Shown: positions 1 through 11,700, numbered from the stretch's first letter. The stretch: DNA of 64,000 nt from Chrysoporthe austroafricana (GCA_001051155.2 JYIP02000005.1:806001-870000), one strand, 5' to 3'. Notes: generated by a model not told the origin, from the sequence alone. Numbers and translations: made by a program.

Positions 1-1007
1 TCTCGTGCAGCCAAGCAATGGAACAAGAATGCCGACATCCAGTGAGCAGATTAGGGAGATAAAAGGATCGCTATAAAGTGTTTCATACTGACCGTGTTGG
101 AGGAACCACCTCGATAGTAGTTGGTTCCGCCACTGTGTCACCGATCTAGTCGGCGGCGCAATCACCAACATTGCCTATCATGCAAGCATCTCTCGGGAGC
201 TCGACGACTTACCATTCCACGAATTCATTGATCCTGTGGGAACCCACGATGTGTTCGGTGTCGAGAACGACGAGTTGGTCTCTCCTGGTAGACACCAGTC
301 CATCCAGTCTAGCAATGATGCGAGCTACTACGGCTTTGAGGTGAGCGAGGTCGGCGCCGAACGCAGTATCCCACCCATGGACAACGAGTACGAAACGTCA
401 AAAGCATACCAGTCTCTCACCGCCCGTCACCAAATGACAGCAGCCTGGCGGCTGTCAAGGAGTTTGCATCGGATGCCTTCCCCCCTGTCACCCCCACGAA
501 GAGCCGTGCCGCACTGGCCTCTATACCTCGCAAGCGCAACATGCCCTGCACAGACTCCGATGAGAGTGACATGGAAGTGGATGTTACCGAGAACCAAGCC
601 AAACGACCCCGAAATGGTAAGGAGTCGCCGGCAGCAGCGCCCCGCCTTGCTCTGGGCCTGCACACCGACAATGCTACTCTGACCCCTGGACAGTCACACA
701 AGTCAGCTAGGTTGACCACGTGGTCCACGGAGGAGGTTGATACTCTCTTCAAAGCACGCGACAGCGGTAAGACATGGGATGAAATCCATGAGGTGAGCGA
801 CTATCTCAATCCCATCCCCCCCCCCACCTCACCCCCCAAAAACACAACCCCTCCCTACACCATTATACAGAAGTTGAATGGCTCTTATACTGACGATGTC
901 TACTTGTATGACAGATTCTAAGCAGTCGCAGTCGAGGTGCGTGCGAGAAGAAATACCGTGATGTGACCAAGGAGAGGCGGGAGCGGCAAGCGTCTGCCGA
1001 CGACTGA
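1..1007 (+). CDS. Myb/SANT-like domain protein, 3' part (5' end outside the window)
   Basis: Spliced reading: exon 1-41, intron 42-102 (GTGAGC donor, tactgac branch), exon from 103, a problematic junction before 413, exon 413-792, intron 793-914, exon 915-1007 with stop TGA at 1005-1007. Joining 792 to 915 is in phase and rebuilds a Myb-like helix-turn-helix: TTWSTEEVDTLFKARDSG, then TWDEIHE, ILSSRSRGACEKKYR and a basic end DVTKERRERQ. Upstream is a low-complexity Ser/Pro/acidic region (SDESDMEVD) and an NLS-like IPRKRN. Such single Myb-like domains with this ending are common in putative fungal DNA-binding regulators; the target is unknown. The frame changes between about 287 and 413. This could be an intron (288-412 or 366-412, both with weak donors) or a one-base frameshift. 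The domain call is fairly safe; the upstream exon structure is not. Confidence 0.6.
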
Positions 1008-1378
1008 GATTTGGATCAGCGAGGGCTGTAGGTTACTGCATAGCCGGCGAACTGATACGGACACATCGAGCATTGCCTGTAATGAATGGCCATAGTGACG
1101 AGGTCTTATAGTAAGATAGTGTTGCTTGGCCATAAGCACATTGTCCTCTTGCAGACAAGTGCTGTTTTCTCACGGATCATTTATGGTCGAGTTCAGCGCA
1201 GTTTGGAAGACTTTATGCATTGAATGAAACCCTGGATCTATACACCGTCACCGACTATCTCATCGTCTCAACATCGACATCTGAATCAATCGTCATATAC
1301 AAATTGCCCTCTGCGATAACACTGAAAGGTGAGAGTATCTATGTACAAAACCCCTGCTGGCCCTCTTCAAATCGCCTC
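1008..1378. other. Convergent intergenic region, no gene seen
   Basis: 371 bases between two converging 3' ends (Myb-like gene on plus, secreted protein gene on minus). It presumably holds both 3' UTRs. No ORF or structural element that I can support. Confidence 0.6.
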
Positions 1379-2123
1379 TCACGAGTGAGTTCCGGTGCCG
1401 ACGCAGTAAGGGATGGGGTAGGTGGTGCTGTTGCAGAGGTAGATGGGTCCGGTAACCCACGAGATGTCTCCGTACGTCTGGCTCGTGTAGGTATCCGACG
1501 TGAAGGCGTCCGTGGTAGGAGAATCGGTGCAGCCGCTGATCACATTGCCAGTGACCCGGCGGACCAGCGGGTTGCTGACGACAACGCCGTACTGGCCGCT
1601 TGGCACGCTGAAAGTGTATGTCTGGGAGTTCTGCGTGGTCCAAGACTGGCTCACGTCGATCGACATGGTCACGGAAAGAAAGCTCTCGAGACTTGCTCCG
1701 ACAGACTCCGACACCTGCAAGGCCAGAGGGCGTCAGCTACGAGCGTACGTGATATGGAGGTATATGCAAAGAGTCTAGTCTTACCGAGACAGAGTTCGTC
1801 AGAGAATAGCCCTGGGTGACAGCGACGCTAGCACCAGCCCCCGTGTTCTTAACCACTGGCGACATCACCACATCCCAGTTGTTAAACTTGGTATCGGTGA
1901 GCACTTGGTACTCAGTGCTCTCGTCGCATCCACGAGGGACGTTGGCCTTCCGGCGCTGCACCTCCTTGATGTCCTCTTGGATCTGGTACTCCCACGACTT
2001 CATCACGACAGGCGGGCCGTCGTCGCGCAGAAGGAGGACATCGTCAGCCTGGAGGACCTTCGGGGCCGGCTTAGCCTGGCTGGCGCCGAGGAGGGCGAAG
2101 AGAGCAAAAGCTGTCAGAGACAT
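1379..2123 (-). CDS. Small secreted protein of unknown function (224 aa, one intron)
   Basis: Exon 1 runs 2123 to 1785, intron 1784-1715 (GTAAGA...CAG, 70 nt), exon 2 runs 1714 to 1379. The join is in phase and reads TNSVS then VSESVGASLES. The start ATG opens a typical signal peptide (MSLTAFALFALLGASQA, cleavage expected near residue 17), so the product is probably extracellular. The mature part begins with a charged helix-like segment (EYQIQEDIKEVQRRKANVP). It then turns into a long Ser/Thr/Val-rich stretch with alternating polarity (about residues 95-165), suggesting extended beta strands. A short Cys-containing C terminus follows. No catalytic motif is visible. The pattern recalls beta-rich secreted fungal proteins, including effector-like and host-response families, but I do not recognise a family with certainty. 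AT-rich promoter sequence lies upstream. Confidence 0.7.
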
Positions 2124-4031
2124 TATGTATTGGTGTCTTGGTGAAATTCGGGATCAAGCCGTTGGCTTTCAGGTAGTGACCGGAAGGCGATTAGACAAGA
2201 TCGTTATAATTGTATGGGCTGAGAATGAGCGGCTGGTGGACCTGAAACGACAGTGTTTGCAGTGCAGTACTGAGAAAGAGTGACTGAGATCAGAGGATGT
2301 CTTGATGAGACCTGAGGATGAAGGATAGTCAGCGTCAACGGGATATTCCAACAGAGATTATCGTCAACTATTTAAGCAGAGCCGACCACGCCCGGCTTTG
2401 GTCGAACATGATGTCAGTAAACCGTTCATCCGGCCCCTGAGCGCATAAAAGCATATTCAAAGACTTTCAAGTTTGCGATGAGCTTATTTGGGTGCCAAGT
2501 CATCACCAGTTCTGCAAGTTTGCGTGCATTCGAGTCAGCATCCGTGTCGCAACTGAGGCTGTGCTGCAGGCGTTGGGCTGTTTCACACGCCCACCTCTAT
2601 GGGTCTCTTGGCAATCGGGGCGCCTGCAGTGGAGGAGCTCTCACGTTTGAGGAATGCGTGCGCTCCTCGGCGATTCATGTCGAAGGAGGATCGCTGTAAA
2701 TCTCTCTACTTTTGCAGAGCCGCATTTACTGTCATCTCGCTGCCCCACCCTGCATCTGGAGACAATCAATTAGAGTTCTCGAGTGGCTGTGCACTTCGGC
2801 ATCATATTCCGACTACCAAGGCGAATTGAGGATTCTCCTTTACTTTTTAGAGCGCTCATCTGGCTGCATGCGTTCAGTTTGCCCAGATTAATACAGTACT
2901 TTACTACAAGGTAGTGGTCTTAGAAGTTCATGCGCGTTCAGGGGCACGTGGGAACATGCGTGGTTCTATGTCGTGTTGGTATCGCCCTCATCTTCAGCTT
3001 CCTTTTTGACTTTCGTGGGGCAGGCAGTCCTCCTCATTTGACAGGGTCCCCGCGTGTTTTGGAAATCACAGTTTAAGCTTGCCGATGACCCAAGCCACGA
3101 TCCCAATCATGCAACAATAGCACGTGATACTTCTTCATGCAAGCATCAGCCGCAGAACAAGTTCATCCGCACATGGGATATCTCGGCCTTGACCGATGGG
3201 ACGTGGGGGCAGTACTCTACTGCGGGGTCAGTACTCAGTAGAGTTTAGGTTCAGCCTCCTCCTGGTCAAACGCCACACAGGCCCACTTTCAACAACCAAC
3301 AATGGGCGAGGCTCAGATCACCTAGACGTCTGCGCACGACGAGCGAAGGATCAGCGTATCTTGATCATCTAACGTTCTAGAAGTTGTGCAATAGTCTTTC
3401 GTACCAAGATTTTGCGTCCATCACTCTCCTTTTAACCATAATCACTAACGCCATGATCTACTTAGTCAGCCGCGACCCCAATCACCCCATCCCACCAAGT
3501 GATAACCCCCGTCCTCTTTCGTGCCTCAGTCTCAACACAGTGATCCAAAACTCTCAGTAGCATTACGTTCTGGAGATCTTGCGAGCTATGCACTGAGGTT
3601 GCCTTGCACTCGTAGCTTTGGGGTCTGTAGTGGGTTCTTATTGCTCCCTCCCACCGTCCCACCTAGAACTCATCCTCTAGCTGGCTTGGTTTCTCGCATA
3701 CCACCCTTGCTTGAATCGCTCACGAGATCTCAGGGGATCAATCCCTGTTTTGCACATCACAACCCACTTCTCTTTCTTCCTTGTTGCCTTCCTTTAATGT
3801 TTCCGACACTTGAGATGCAGCGGGCCACGGACCAAACTCCGACTCTCTGAAGCTGTTTGGACAGCTGCGTGATGAGTTCCAGATACCCGAATTCCTTCCG
3901 CCAGGGTATTTCGAAGCCTTTCAGTGCCTTCCGTGCCAGACACTTGATCGTCACAGTGGCAGTGCAGGGTGGAGGGTGGTAGGCTGATGGTCATCCAATG
4001 TAGGCCCTGGTACGCCATATTGAAGTCCACA
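2124..4031. other. Long intergenic stretch, no gene seen
   Basis: About 1.9 kb upstream of the secreted-protein gene. Only short, mutually overlapping ORFs with no recognisable protein character. It presumably includes the promoter of the secreted-protein gene. No repeat, transposon end or RNA gene that I can support. Confidence 0.5.
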
Positions 4032-4045
4032 TAGGTAGGTACCTA
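4032..4045 (+). repeat. TAGGTAGGTACCTA element, copy 1
   Basis: TAGGTAGGTACCTA, extended by a shared T to 15 nt, recurs in the same orientation at 5856-5869. Here it sits in a small inverted repeat (ACATAGGT, four bases AGGT, ACCTATGT). The two copies flank the decayed gene at 4185-5376. Similar GGTACCTA-type motifs are frequent in Pezizomycotina genomes, so significance is uncertain. Confidence 0.6.
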
Positions 4046-4184
4046 TGTCCATCCTACTGGCGGGGCTATTGGATAACGACGTATAACAGGGATTTGAGAG
4101 AATTTCCCTCTTCGTAGTATCTCGATATCTGCGTTGGCAATAGATAAGACCTACTAATAGATGGCTATCTATGGTGAGCACTGG

Positions 4185-5376
4185 TCAACTTTGATGCCGA
4201 CGGGCAAGATTATCACCAAGTGATGGACCTATTTGTTCAGGCTTCGACCAAAGATCCCATACAAGCCCAAAGCCTGGCCACTGTGCCCAATCGGTGTTCT
4301 CTATCGTGCTCACCACAGCAGCATTTTCAGAGGAGTCTAGAGCAACTCGGCCCTCCGAAGAAGGGGCCGGCATCCTTGACTGTCACCAGAACCCAGGGAT
4401 CTGATTCGATATAATCAGCGACGGCCTCATTATTCAGGGCAGAAATGTACAGTAAACTCACGATCGAAGTCCTCGCACATCTTCATGAGAAGAACATCAA
4501 GCACGTGGGAGCCGTAGGTTGGGTTTTTGAACATACCGCTGGTGCCAGCGTAGCAGTCGCGGAGGATCATAGCATTACAGGGGTGGGTCATACAGGTGGT
4601 CCGTGGTCCGGCAAAGATACGGGTCTTGGAAGGGGTGGTGCATAGCAGGCCCTAGGACAGACCAGGGGCCAGGTTTCCGTCGACCACGACGTCCACTAGA
4701 GGTAGTAGGCTTAGTTGAGGCCGAGACATCCGGACCCACGCCGATACGTACGTTTCACGGAGTGCCAGTTCTGTCGAGGGGTGATCTGTCGAGGGGTGAT
4801 GGGTGGGAGCTTTGAAACCCCGATAAAGTCGCTGCCAGCTTGGCGGATCATCTTCTAGCACATCTGGTCATTCTAGACGGTCTAGGAGGTCTTGATTGTG
4901 AGTCGTCTCAGCGGTGCACTACAGGGCTAGGAGCAGGAGGAGTGGCTAGAGACCTACCACCTCAAATTCCTTGCCCACAAGCTTGTGAGACTAAGGATCG
5001 TCAGCTTTCGGGTTCCTGCAAGCAATAAGGAGATGGCCTCTACGCACTATCTTCTTGAGGAAGGACTTCTTGCCGACGTTGAAGCAAGGCATGTGGTAGG
5101 CGTTGATCAGGGCCAGGTCTCTGTCGTCGATAGCCTGGCGGCGGAACCAGTCCTTGGATGTCGTGCGGATGAGTTCAAGACCTTGAACCCACTTTTCAAA
5201 CTCGAGAAGGTAATGGGCTCAGGTCTCGTCAAGTTCAGCAACTCAACTATCATTTTACGCTCGACGGAGCCACGCTCAGCAATAGTCAAGGGGCGGTCCT
5301 TGTAGCGCTCGAACGTCCTCATCACGAAGTCGAATAGTGTATGCTCGCGAGGGTTCATGAGACCAGTGTCAGGCAT
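4185..5376 (-). pseudogene. Decayed multi-exon gene of unknown family
   Basis: Read on the minus strand, several stretches have clear protein character but sit in different frames with stops between them. The order is EHTLFDFVMRTFERYKDRP (near 5340); then, after a frame change and a TGA where Trp is expected, LLEFEKWVQGLELIRTTSKD and ALINAYHMPCFNVGKKSFLK; then KLVGKEFEVV (near 4975). Next come DLLDRLE, a TAG, and PDVLEDDPPSWQRLYRGFKA (near 4850); then HPCNAMILRDCYAG and NPTYGSHVLDVLLMKMCEDF (near 4500). Last is EAVADYIESDPWVLVTVKDA (near 4400), soon ending in TGA. Some breaks can be removed by introns (for example GTAGGT near 4950). At least one frameshift and two or three nonsense codons remain, consistent with G-to-A/C-to-T changes. 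I do not recognise the family. The 5' end may lie further upstream. Confidence 0.55.
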
Positions 5377-6115
5377 GGCGACTTGGATATGAGACTACCT
5401 AGATATGGCCAATAGGAGAATTTGACGACGTTGACCGAGTACAGAATATGGGGCAGAAACAAGATAGGACACAGATGAGAGAGGCTGTCAGCAGGAAGAG
5501 ACGGCCTGGAATGTGCTGAAGCAGGTAATGTCAAGATTCGCGGCCGGGAAGACTGGAAAATCGTGACAGAAAAAAAGAAGACCACAAAGGACTTCTGCCT
5601 TGCCGTAAGTTCCTCAAGATTGCTGGATTCTGAGAACACTGAAAGAAGCACTAGCCGAGAGGAGTCGCGTGTAGGAAAGGGCGTAGGGTACCAGCGCCCT
5701 TCCTGCAGACCCACAGCTGCAGAAAAACATCTTCGCTACAAGCACCACCCTGAGGAAACAAGGTCTTGAGTGTTCTTTGCGCTCAAGTGGTTGAATAATG
5801 CAGCGCCTAGGTTGATAACACGACATTCCACCCACAGTCAAGTGCTTAAAGTAACTAGGTAGGTACCTATCAAGATGGTCAATGTACTAGAGGCTGTGGC
5901 ATGTTTCCTCACACGCCAACCCAAACGGAGGATATTAGAGAATCTTGGAAGCCACTCAGAGTAAATTCAGAGGTCACGTACAGGCATGATGATGTTCTGA
6001 GTCCAATGTTATATTGGTGCTTGCTAGTCTGGGTGCTTAGTGGATCATGACCAAAGTCGGTGCTAATCCCTCAAAGGGCTAACCAAACCCCAGACCACCG
6101 CACTCACTTGCCATA
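5377..6115. other. Intergenic, no gene seen
   Basis: Only overlapping short ORFs without recognisable character. Contains the second TAGGTAGGTACCTA copy at 5856-5869. May include the lost 5' end of the decayed gene to its left. Confidence 0.5.
5856..5869 (+). repeat. TAGGTAGGTACCTA element, copy 2
   Basis: Second copy of the element at 4032-4045, same orientation, 1.8 kb away, with the decayed gene between them. The shared match is 15 nt; flanks outside it differ. Confidence 0.6.
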
Positions 6116-6298
6116 TCAGTGGTTGGGCGACCTGCGATTAGATTCGCTGGCAGTGCACGCTGGGCAGCGCGCACTAGATGGCACAACATCCTCCGAGTAT
6201 TGGTCGCACCAGCCTTGTCGCTGATAGTCCCGGCACTCCAGCGCTAACTCTGACACCTGGTGGCCGCAGCTGAATTGAGTGTAGAGGTGTAGACACAT
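6116..6298 (-). CDS. Small Cys-rich, possibly zinc-binding protein (60 aa)
   Basis: An uninterrupted ORF from ATG at 6298-6296 to TGA at 6118-6116. It has a spaced Cys/His series: an early Cys, FSCGHQ, ECRDY, GWCDQ, and a final CPAC pair. The spacing resembles small treble-clef or RING-like zinc proteins that are common as short hypothetical proteins in filamentous fungi. This resemblance is from memory, not a search. No homologous neighbour or promoter motif supports it. It could be the last exon of a longer gene or a chance ORF. Confidence 0.4.
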   Translation of the reverse strand: MCLHLYTQFSCGHQVSELALECRDYQRQGWCDQYSEDVVPSSARCPACTASESNRRSPNH

Positions 6299-6319
6299 GA
6301 TGCTGCTGGATGTATTCAA

Positions 6320-7553
6320 CGTTTTCTGGTGGCTCTGTCGTGAGTCGCTGTGTCGCTATTTTCTGGATGTTTTCTTGTCTTTGGTATTGGCCTCTTCGTT
6401 TTGTATGGAGACCTTCGGTGGTAACCTTTTAGATGTTTTTGATTTGAATGAGGTCGGTCTCAACCTGGCTCCAGGACAGAGATTTATACCGAGGCGCCAG
6501 CCTCCCTTTTTCATTCACCGCTGCGTCTTGTGAAGAACTGCCAGTAGTGATGCGATTAGATCCTCAGACGGACCATAAATGATTCTAATGATTCAGAATA
6601 TTAACGACTTCATTCGCTGCATATACGAGGCAGCAGGCTCTTGTCTGTGAGATGTGTTTCTCTCACCTACATGAAACCAACCAATAGCGCCGATGGTTGG
6701 CCTTGTAGTGACGAGATTGAGAGTCCATATGTATATGCGTGGATCCTTGATGCCATTCACGGCCTCGCTGTGGGACCAGAGCCGGTCTGGTTTCCCTCCA
6801 CAACTCCCAGCGGATCTGGCAAGCAACGCCACCAACACGCGGCTTCCGAATATGACTTGCTGGTCGCCGCTCCGCGTGTCATTCTGCCGATTTCACTTCC
6901 CGGCGCATCTCATCCGGCGGTGGAAGTATCACGAACAAGATCTTCGGGTTGTACGCCCAAACATGGGGGTGCTTGACGATGGCAGCCAGAGACCTACTCA
7001 CTCCCACTCTGGGTGATGGCCAGTCCCAAGGGCAGCCGCGCAACCTGACAGCGCGCGTCAATTTCGCAGGGCAGGGAAGTAACATGTGCGTTGACCGCGG
7101 TTAAGCCGCAAATTCTGTCCATCGCTGATCCATAAATTGAAGACTGTAAGTGCTCTTATAATATTGAATCTTTCGAGCCGTCAGATGCTGCTGCTGATTT
7201 CTGCTGCTTGGATTTCTTCTTAGTCTCATGGGTATGTAGACTGCAATGGCCTAACACAGGCGCTATAATTCTTCTTACCCATCAAATCAGGCCATCACTA
7301 TCTTCGCCCAACCCCGCAATAACTTACACCAATTGGACGACGCACTGTATCTTCTCTTGCTAATACGCGTATTTGCAGCCAATAAGTCTTGTCGCGGGTG
7401 CTCTCCAAAGCCAACACGCAGTGGTGGACTCGTGTCTCGCGGCAACCGTTTCGTAAATGACTGTACAGCTCCTATTGGCCTGCCCCACACTGGCTGGCGG
7501 TGTCCCCTCTCAATGTGAGTCTCCGGCAGTTTAACACTCCACAATGGCCGTCC
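6320..7553. other. Intergenic, no gene seen
   Basis: 1.2 kb with only overlapping short ORFs. Nothing recognisable on either strand. Confidence 0.5.
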
Positions 7554-7892
7554 ATGGTGCGACGGCAGAAACGAAAGAGGAAGCGAATGGACGACCCTCT
7601 GCAAGGCCAAATCCCACCTGAGAAGCCGAAATCGAGTGGTACGCTCCGCAGACCTTCGAATTTCCCTCCCGAATTCTACGACGACCTGTCGAAGGTTTGG
7701 CTCACGCGTCGTGCCTTGCAAGAACTCGACCGGCGGAACAAGAACCTCGTCCCTCCGCTAGACTCCATCTACTCCCTTCGTGTGTATCAGGCGTCGGCTG
7801 CCGAGCACCAGAGCCTAGTAGCAGGAGAAGGAGGCGGCGGCGGCGGCGGCGCGTTATACATACAGTTCGAGATACAGCCGCACCTGCGATGA
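7554..7892 (+). CDS. Short basic ORF, probable fragment of a dispersed fungal family
   Basis: 112 aa from the ATG at 7554. It opens with a very basic NLS-like run (MVRRQKRKRKR). The centre reads PPEFYDDLSKVWLTRRALQE followed by LDRRN. I associate that pattern with a multi-copy family of hypothetical proteins scattered through fungal genomes, which is recollection and not a database result. After this motif the sequence loses character and ends in a GGC-repeat poly-Gly run (7831-7850 region) and a stop, so it looks truncated. A relic of a repeated or mobile sequence is more likely than an active gene. Confidence 0.4.
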   Translation: MVRRQKRKRKRMDDPLQGQIPPEKPKSSGTLRRPSNFPPEFYDDLSKVWLTRRALQELDRRNKNLVPPLDSIYSLRVYQASAAEHQSLVAGEGGGGGGGALYIQFEIQPHLR

Positions 7893-8711
7893 CATCTCAC
7901 CCGCCCCTGATCCACGGGCCAAGAGCAAAAACGCCTACTCCTTGTCGTCATCTGGACAGGCTGGGTCTCCTTGATACCACCGATCATGATGTTCTTTTGT
8001 TTGGGAAGGGAGGATTGATCATGTTCAAGGCCATCACGTTGATGATGGTTCGGGACAGTCCATGGGAACGTGTGAAGGGCTGATAGGTGACAGTGGTGGT
8101 ATCGTGATAGCATATATTCATCATGCGACAGGGTGGATGAACGAGAAACTCATGCCAGCCAGCGCTCTAAGCTAAATCCCGGGGTGCAGAGCCCATTACG
8201 TTCTAGCACCTTCGTTCTCTACGTCCCAGCACGTTTATTCCCTGCGAATGTGCAGCTTGTTGCGAATCATTTGCGACAATGATCTGTCAAACCAGTTGCA
8301 GGCTGCATTAAAGGCCTGCAGGAGGCCTACCTATCTCCGTGCTAGCGGTTGTCTGATTGGGTGGATCGCTGCGCCAGAGATTAAAACACGACAACACCAC
8401 CAATTAACTGACACATGTTTTGCCTTTCCTTTAAAAACGCTGCTGCTGCCCAAGTCTATCAGCATTTTCGTCTGTTCTCAAGGAACCATCTGGCGACGCT
8501 CCTAAAGCACCCTACAATCTTTGCTTGGAGATCAGCATTGAGGACTTCTATCTTCCTGACGCCTTGGATTATTCATTCATATGCCATCCATACCCTACCT
8601 TCTACTCCTTCTAACACGATCTGCTTTGGCTTCCTTCTTGCACTCCGCGGGTATTTTAACAACCCAGAAGCACGACACTTCTGTTGAGCCCCTACAACCC
8701 TAGGAGAAGCG
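7893..8711. other. Upstream region of the helicase gene, no gene seen
   Basis: About 820 bases with no supported ORF. The last few hundred bases become pyrimidine-rich (ctttcct, cttcctgacg, cttctactcc), as expected of a fungal promoter and 5' leader for the gene starting at 8712. Confidence 0.5.
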
Positions 8712-11700
8712 ATGAGTAGGCAAACAAGGTGAGCTAGCTCATGCTATCTATCCTCCTTTGAGGGACCTCTGAGAGACTGAGTTAACATTTGACTGGTTAG
8801 GACCCGAGGACTCGGCTGGCAGAGTAACAGTCATGGCCCAGATGGTCCTGTTTCGCAAAAGCCTTGCCGGCTGTTTATCGGTACAGGTCGCTGCAGATAC
8901 GGAAGCAGATGCAAGTTCTCTCACGAGACACCAAATAATCAACAACCACCTACAGCCCACACTGTGAGAAGTCACCATCCACTTGGTCAAGACGACGACA
9001 AGCTCCGCGAGTGGAAGCGCCTGCTCAGCCGCGGCAGCCAGATATCCCGCCCAAACTATGACACTGTCAGCCGATTCTTGGAACTTGGCCTGGAGCTGAT
9101 GGAAGGTGACATTGGCGCCTCCCAAGAAGCCATCAGGTTGCTCGTTACCGATGCCGGCCTAGATTTCATCAAGGCTGTGACTGACAGACACGTGCTCGAG
9201 GCTACCGACAACTGGTCCGGAGCCAACTTGTGGAAAACGCAGATTTCACCTTTGTTTCGTCTTGTTACCCATCAGAGTCTCGTCGACTCCAATATTATGG
9301 AGAACGAAGTCGCAGTGATGTACTCGTTCCTGGTTGGCGTCAATGCGAGTCGGATGAAGAGGTTATTCAATTTTATTCTCAGCATTGCCGCTGTCTGGCA
9401 AACCTCGCCGGTGGACGACATCTCCCTCATGGAAGTCCTCGAATTGTCACTCTCAGTTCTGGCAAAGGCGATCGACTACAGCACCACCAACATATTGAAT
9501 GACGATATTCATCGTGTTGTGGAGCGTTTTGCGGACCTGATGCGTCATCCATTGCAAACACGGAATGAACATTCCAGGGCTCAGGCCACCAGATATCTCG
9601 ATTACCTGCAACGTCGCCTCGGCGTTGGCAAGGCCATGACCGCCTCCCAGTACCCTCAGAGCACTACCGCAAGGCAAGCAATGTTCGTGCTGCGACGTGA
9701 TCTACCGGGGCAGCTCTCTCCTGATGGACCCCGCCACAACAATGACCACGCTGAGATTTCCAAGATTCTCATCATGCCGACGTATGAGGAGATCACAACA
9801 CCTCGTGCCGAGTATCTGCCCACCACCGACTCCTCACAATGGCATCTACCCGGAGTTCGCGGCAGGCTGGATCGGGAATTCCGTCTTTTGAGAGAAGACA
9901 CTATCGGCCAACTTCGTGATGCTGTTCGCGACATGCTCGAACACATCCGCGGTGCCAGCGGAAAAGAGCACTGCAAATCGCAAAACAGCGCAAGAACAAG
10001 TGCCTATGACGAGGCCCTAGTCCACAGTGTCGCCTTCGACAAACTGGCAGGGCTGGAGTTAACAGTCAGGTGCAGACAACCCGAAGTGGCGCGCAAGATG
10101 AATGACAAGGCGAGACAAGGTTGGTGGGACCAGTGTAAGAGGCTTCAATCCGGCGCTCTCGCATGCGTTCTCGACGCCGCCGGCATGATCCAGTTCTGTG
10201 TCGTTGCAGAGTCGACGCTGCGGACCGAGCAATCCAAAGGTGATAAGCAGCCAGCGAAAGCAGAGAAGGATGCTCAGATTACCAAGAAGCCCCTCACGTT
10301 GTCTTTCAGTAGAGATTATCTCTATGTCAAGCTAAACCTCGTCGATACCTCCCAGCTTAACATCGGTCGCGCACTTCGTTGGTATCAGGGCATTGGATCG
10401 TCGCCCCGACGATACCTGGTGGAGTTTCCGGGAGTATTACTGGCTTCATTCAAGCACACCCTCGAGGCATTACAGAAATTATCACAGAAACCCGACCTGC
10501 CGTTCGCCGATCTCATCACTCCTGGAACACCCATTCCGGGTGTAGAGGTGGATGTCTCTGCCCCCTTGTTTGCTCGGGCGACCAATTTCGAGTACGATCT
10601 TTCATGCCTCGCCAGGAACCAGAAGCCGTTCTCAGCCAGTCTTGGTCATCTTCCCTCTGCGCAAGAAGTTTCATCAAGAACTGGCCTGGATATGACCCAG
10701 TCTGAGGCGCTGCTCAGCACGCTCTCCCGAGAGCTCTCACTGATTCAGGGACCGCCTGGAACAGGAAAGTCATATACCGGTGAGAAAATCATCAAAGTAC
10801 TTCTCGCGAACAAATTGAAAGCCCAAATTGGGCCCATCATTTGTGTGTGTTACACAAATCACGCCCTTGATCAACTTCTCGAGCACCTTCTAGATGATGG
10901 CATCACAAGCATCATTCGGATGGGTTCTCGTTCCAAATCAGAACGGCTGGAAGGCCTCAATTTGAGAGTCGTTGCCAAAACCATGGATTTAACCAAAGCG
11001 GAGAAGAAGGGGATGTACGACCTTAAACAAAAGCTCACGGACCTTGAAGCCCAGACTACGAAGCTGCTTGCGCAGCTCTCTAATTTTGACTCCTTAGCAT
11101 CGATACGAGCATACCTCAGCTCCCATCATGTGGCACACTATTATGAGTTGTTTGGTGGCCCAGAAATTGATGAGAATGGTTTTGAACTTGTGCAGCGCAA
11201 ACCCAAGAACATCATCGAAAACTGGCTTCAAGGTGGCAGTCAGCCGGGCCAGGGCCCTGGCAGCAGCCCACGGGAACTGGGCGTGTTGCATTTGACGCGG
11301 CTAGTCGATATGACACAGCCAGAACGGCAGAAACTCTTCCGTGATTGGCTGAAGAGCATCCGAGATCCCCTGGTTATTGAGATCATGGGCCTGCACGAAG
11401 AGCATGAACGGGCCAAAGAGCAGCAAGACCGGGTCCGTCAAGAGATCCGTCGCCGCTGCCTTCAGCAAGCTGATATCGTCGGCGTGACAACCTCCGGGCT
11501 CGCAAGGGAGCTCAATTTGCTGCGGAAACTGCGTTCCAAGGTGGTCGTATGCGAAGAAGCTGGTGAGGTTCTCGAGGCTCATCTCTTGACGGCGTTCTTG
11601 CCGTCGGTTGAGCATGCGATTCTCATTGGTGACCATCAACAACTCCGTCCGCAAATCCAGAACTACGACCTGCAAAGCGCAAATCCGAGAGGAGAGCAAT

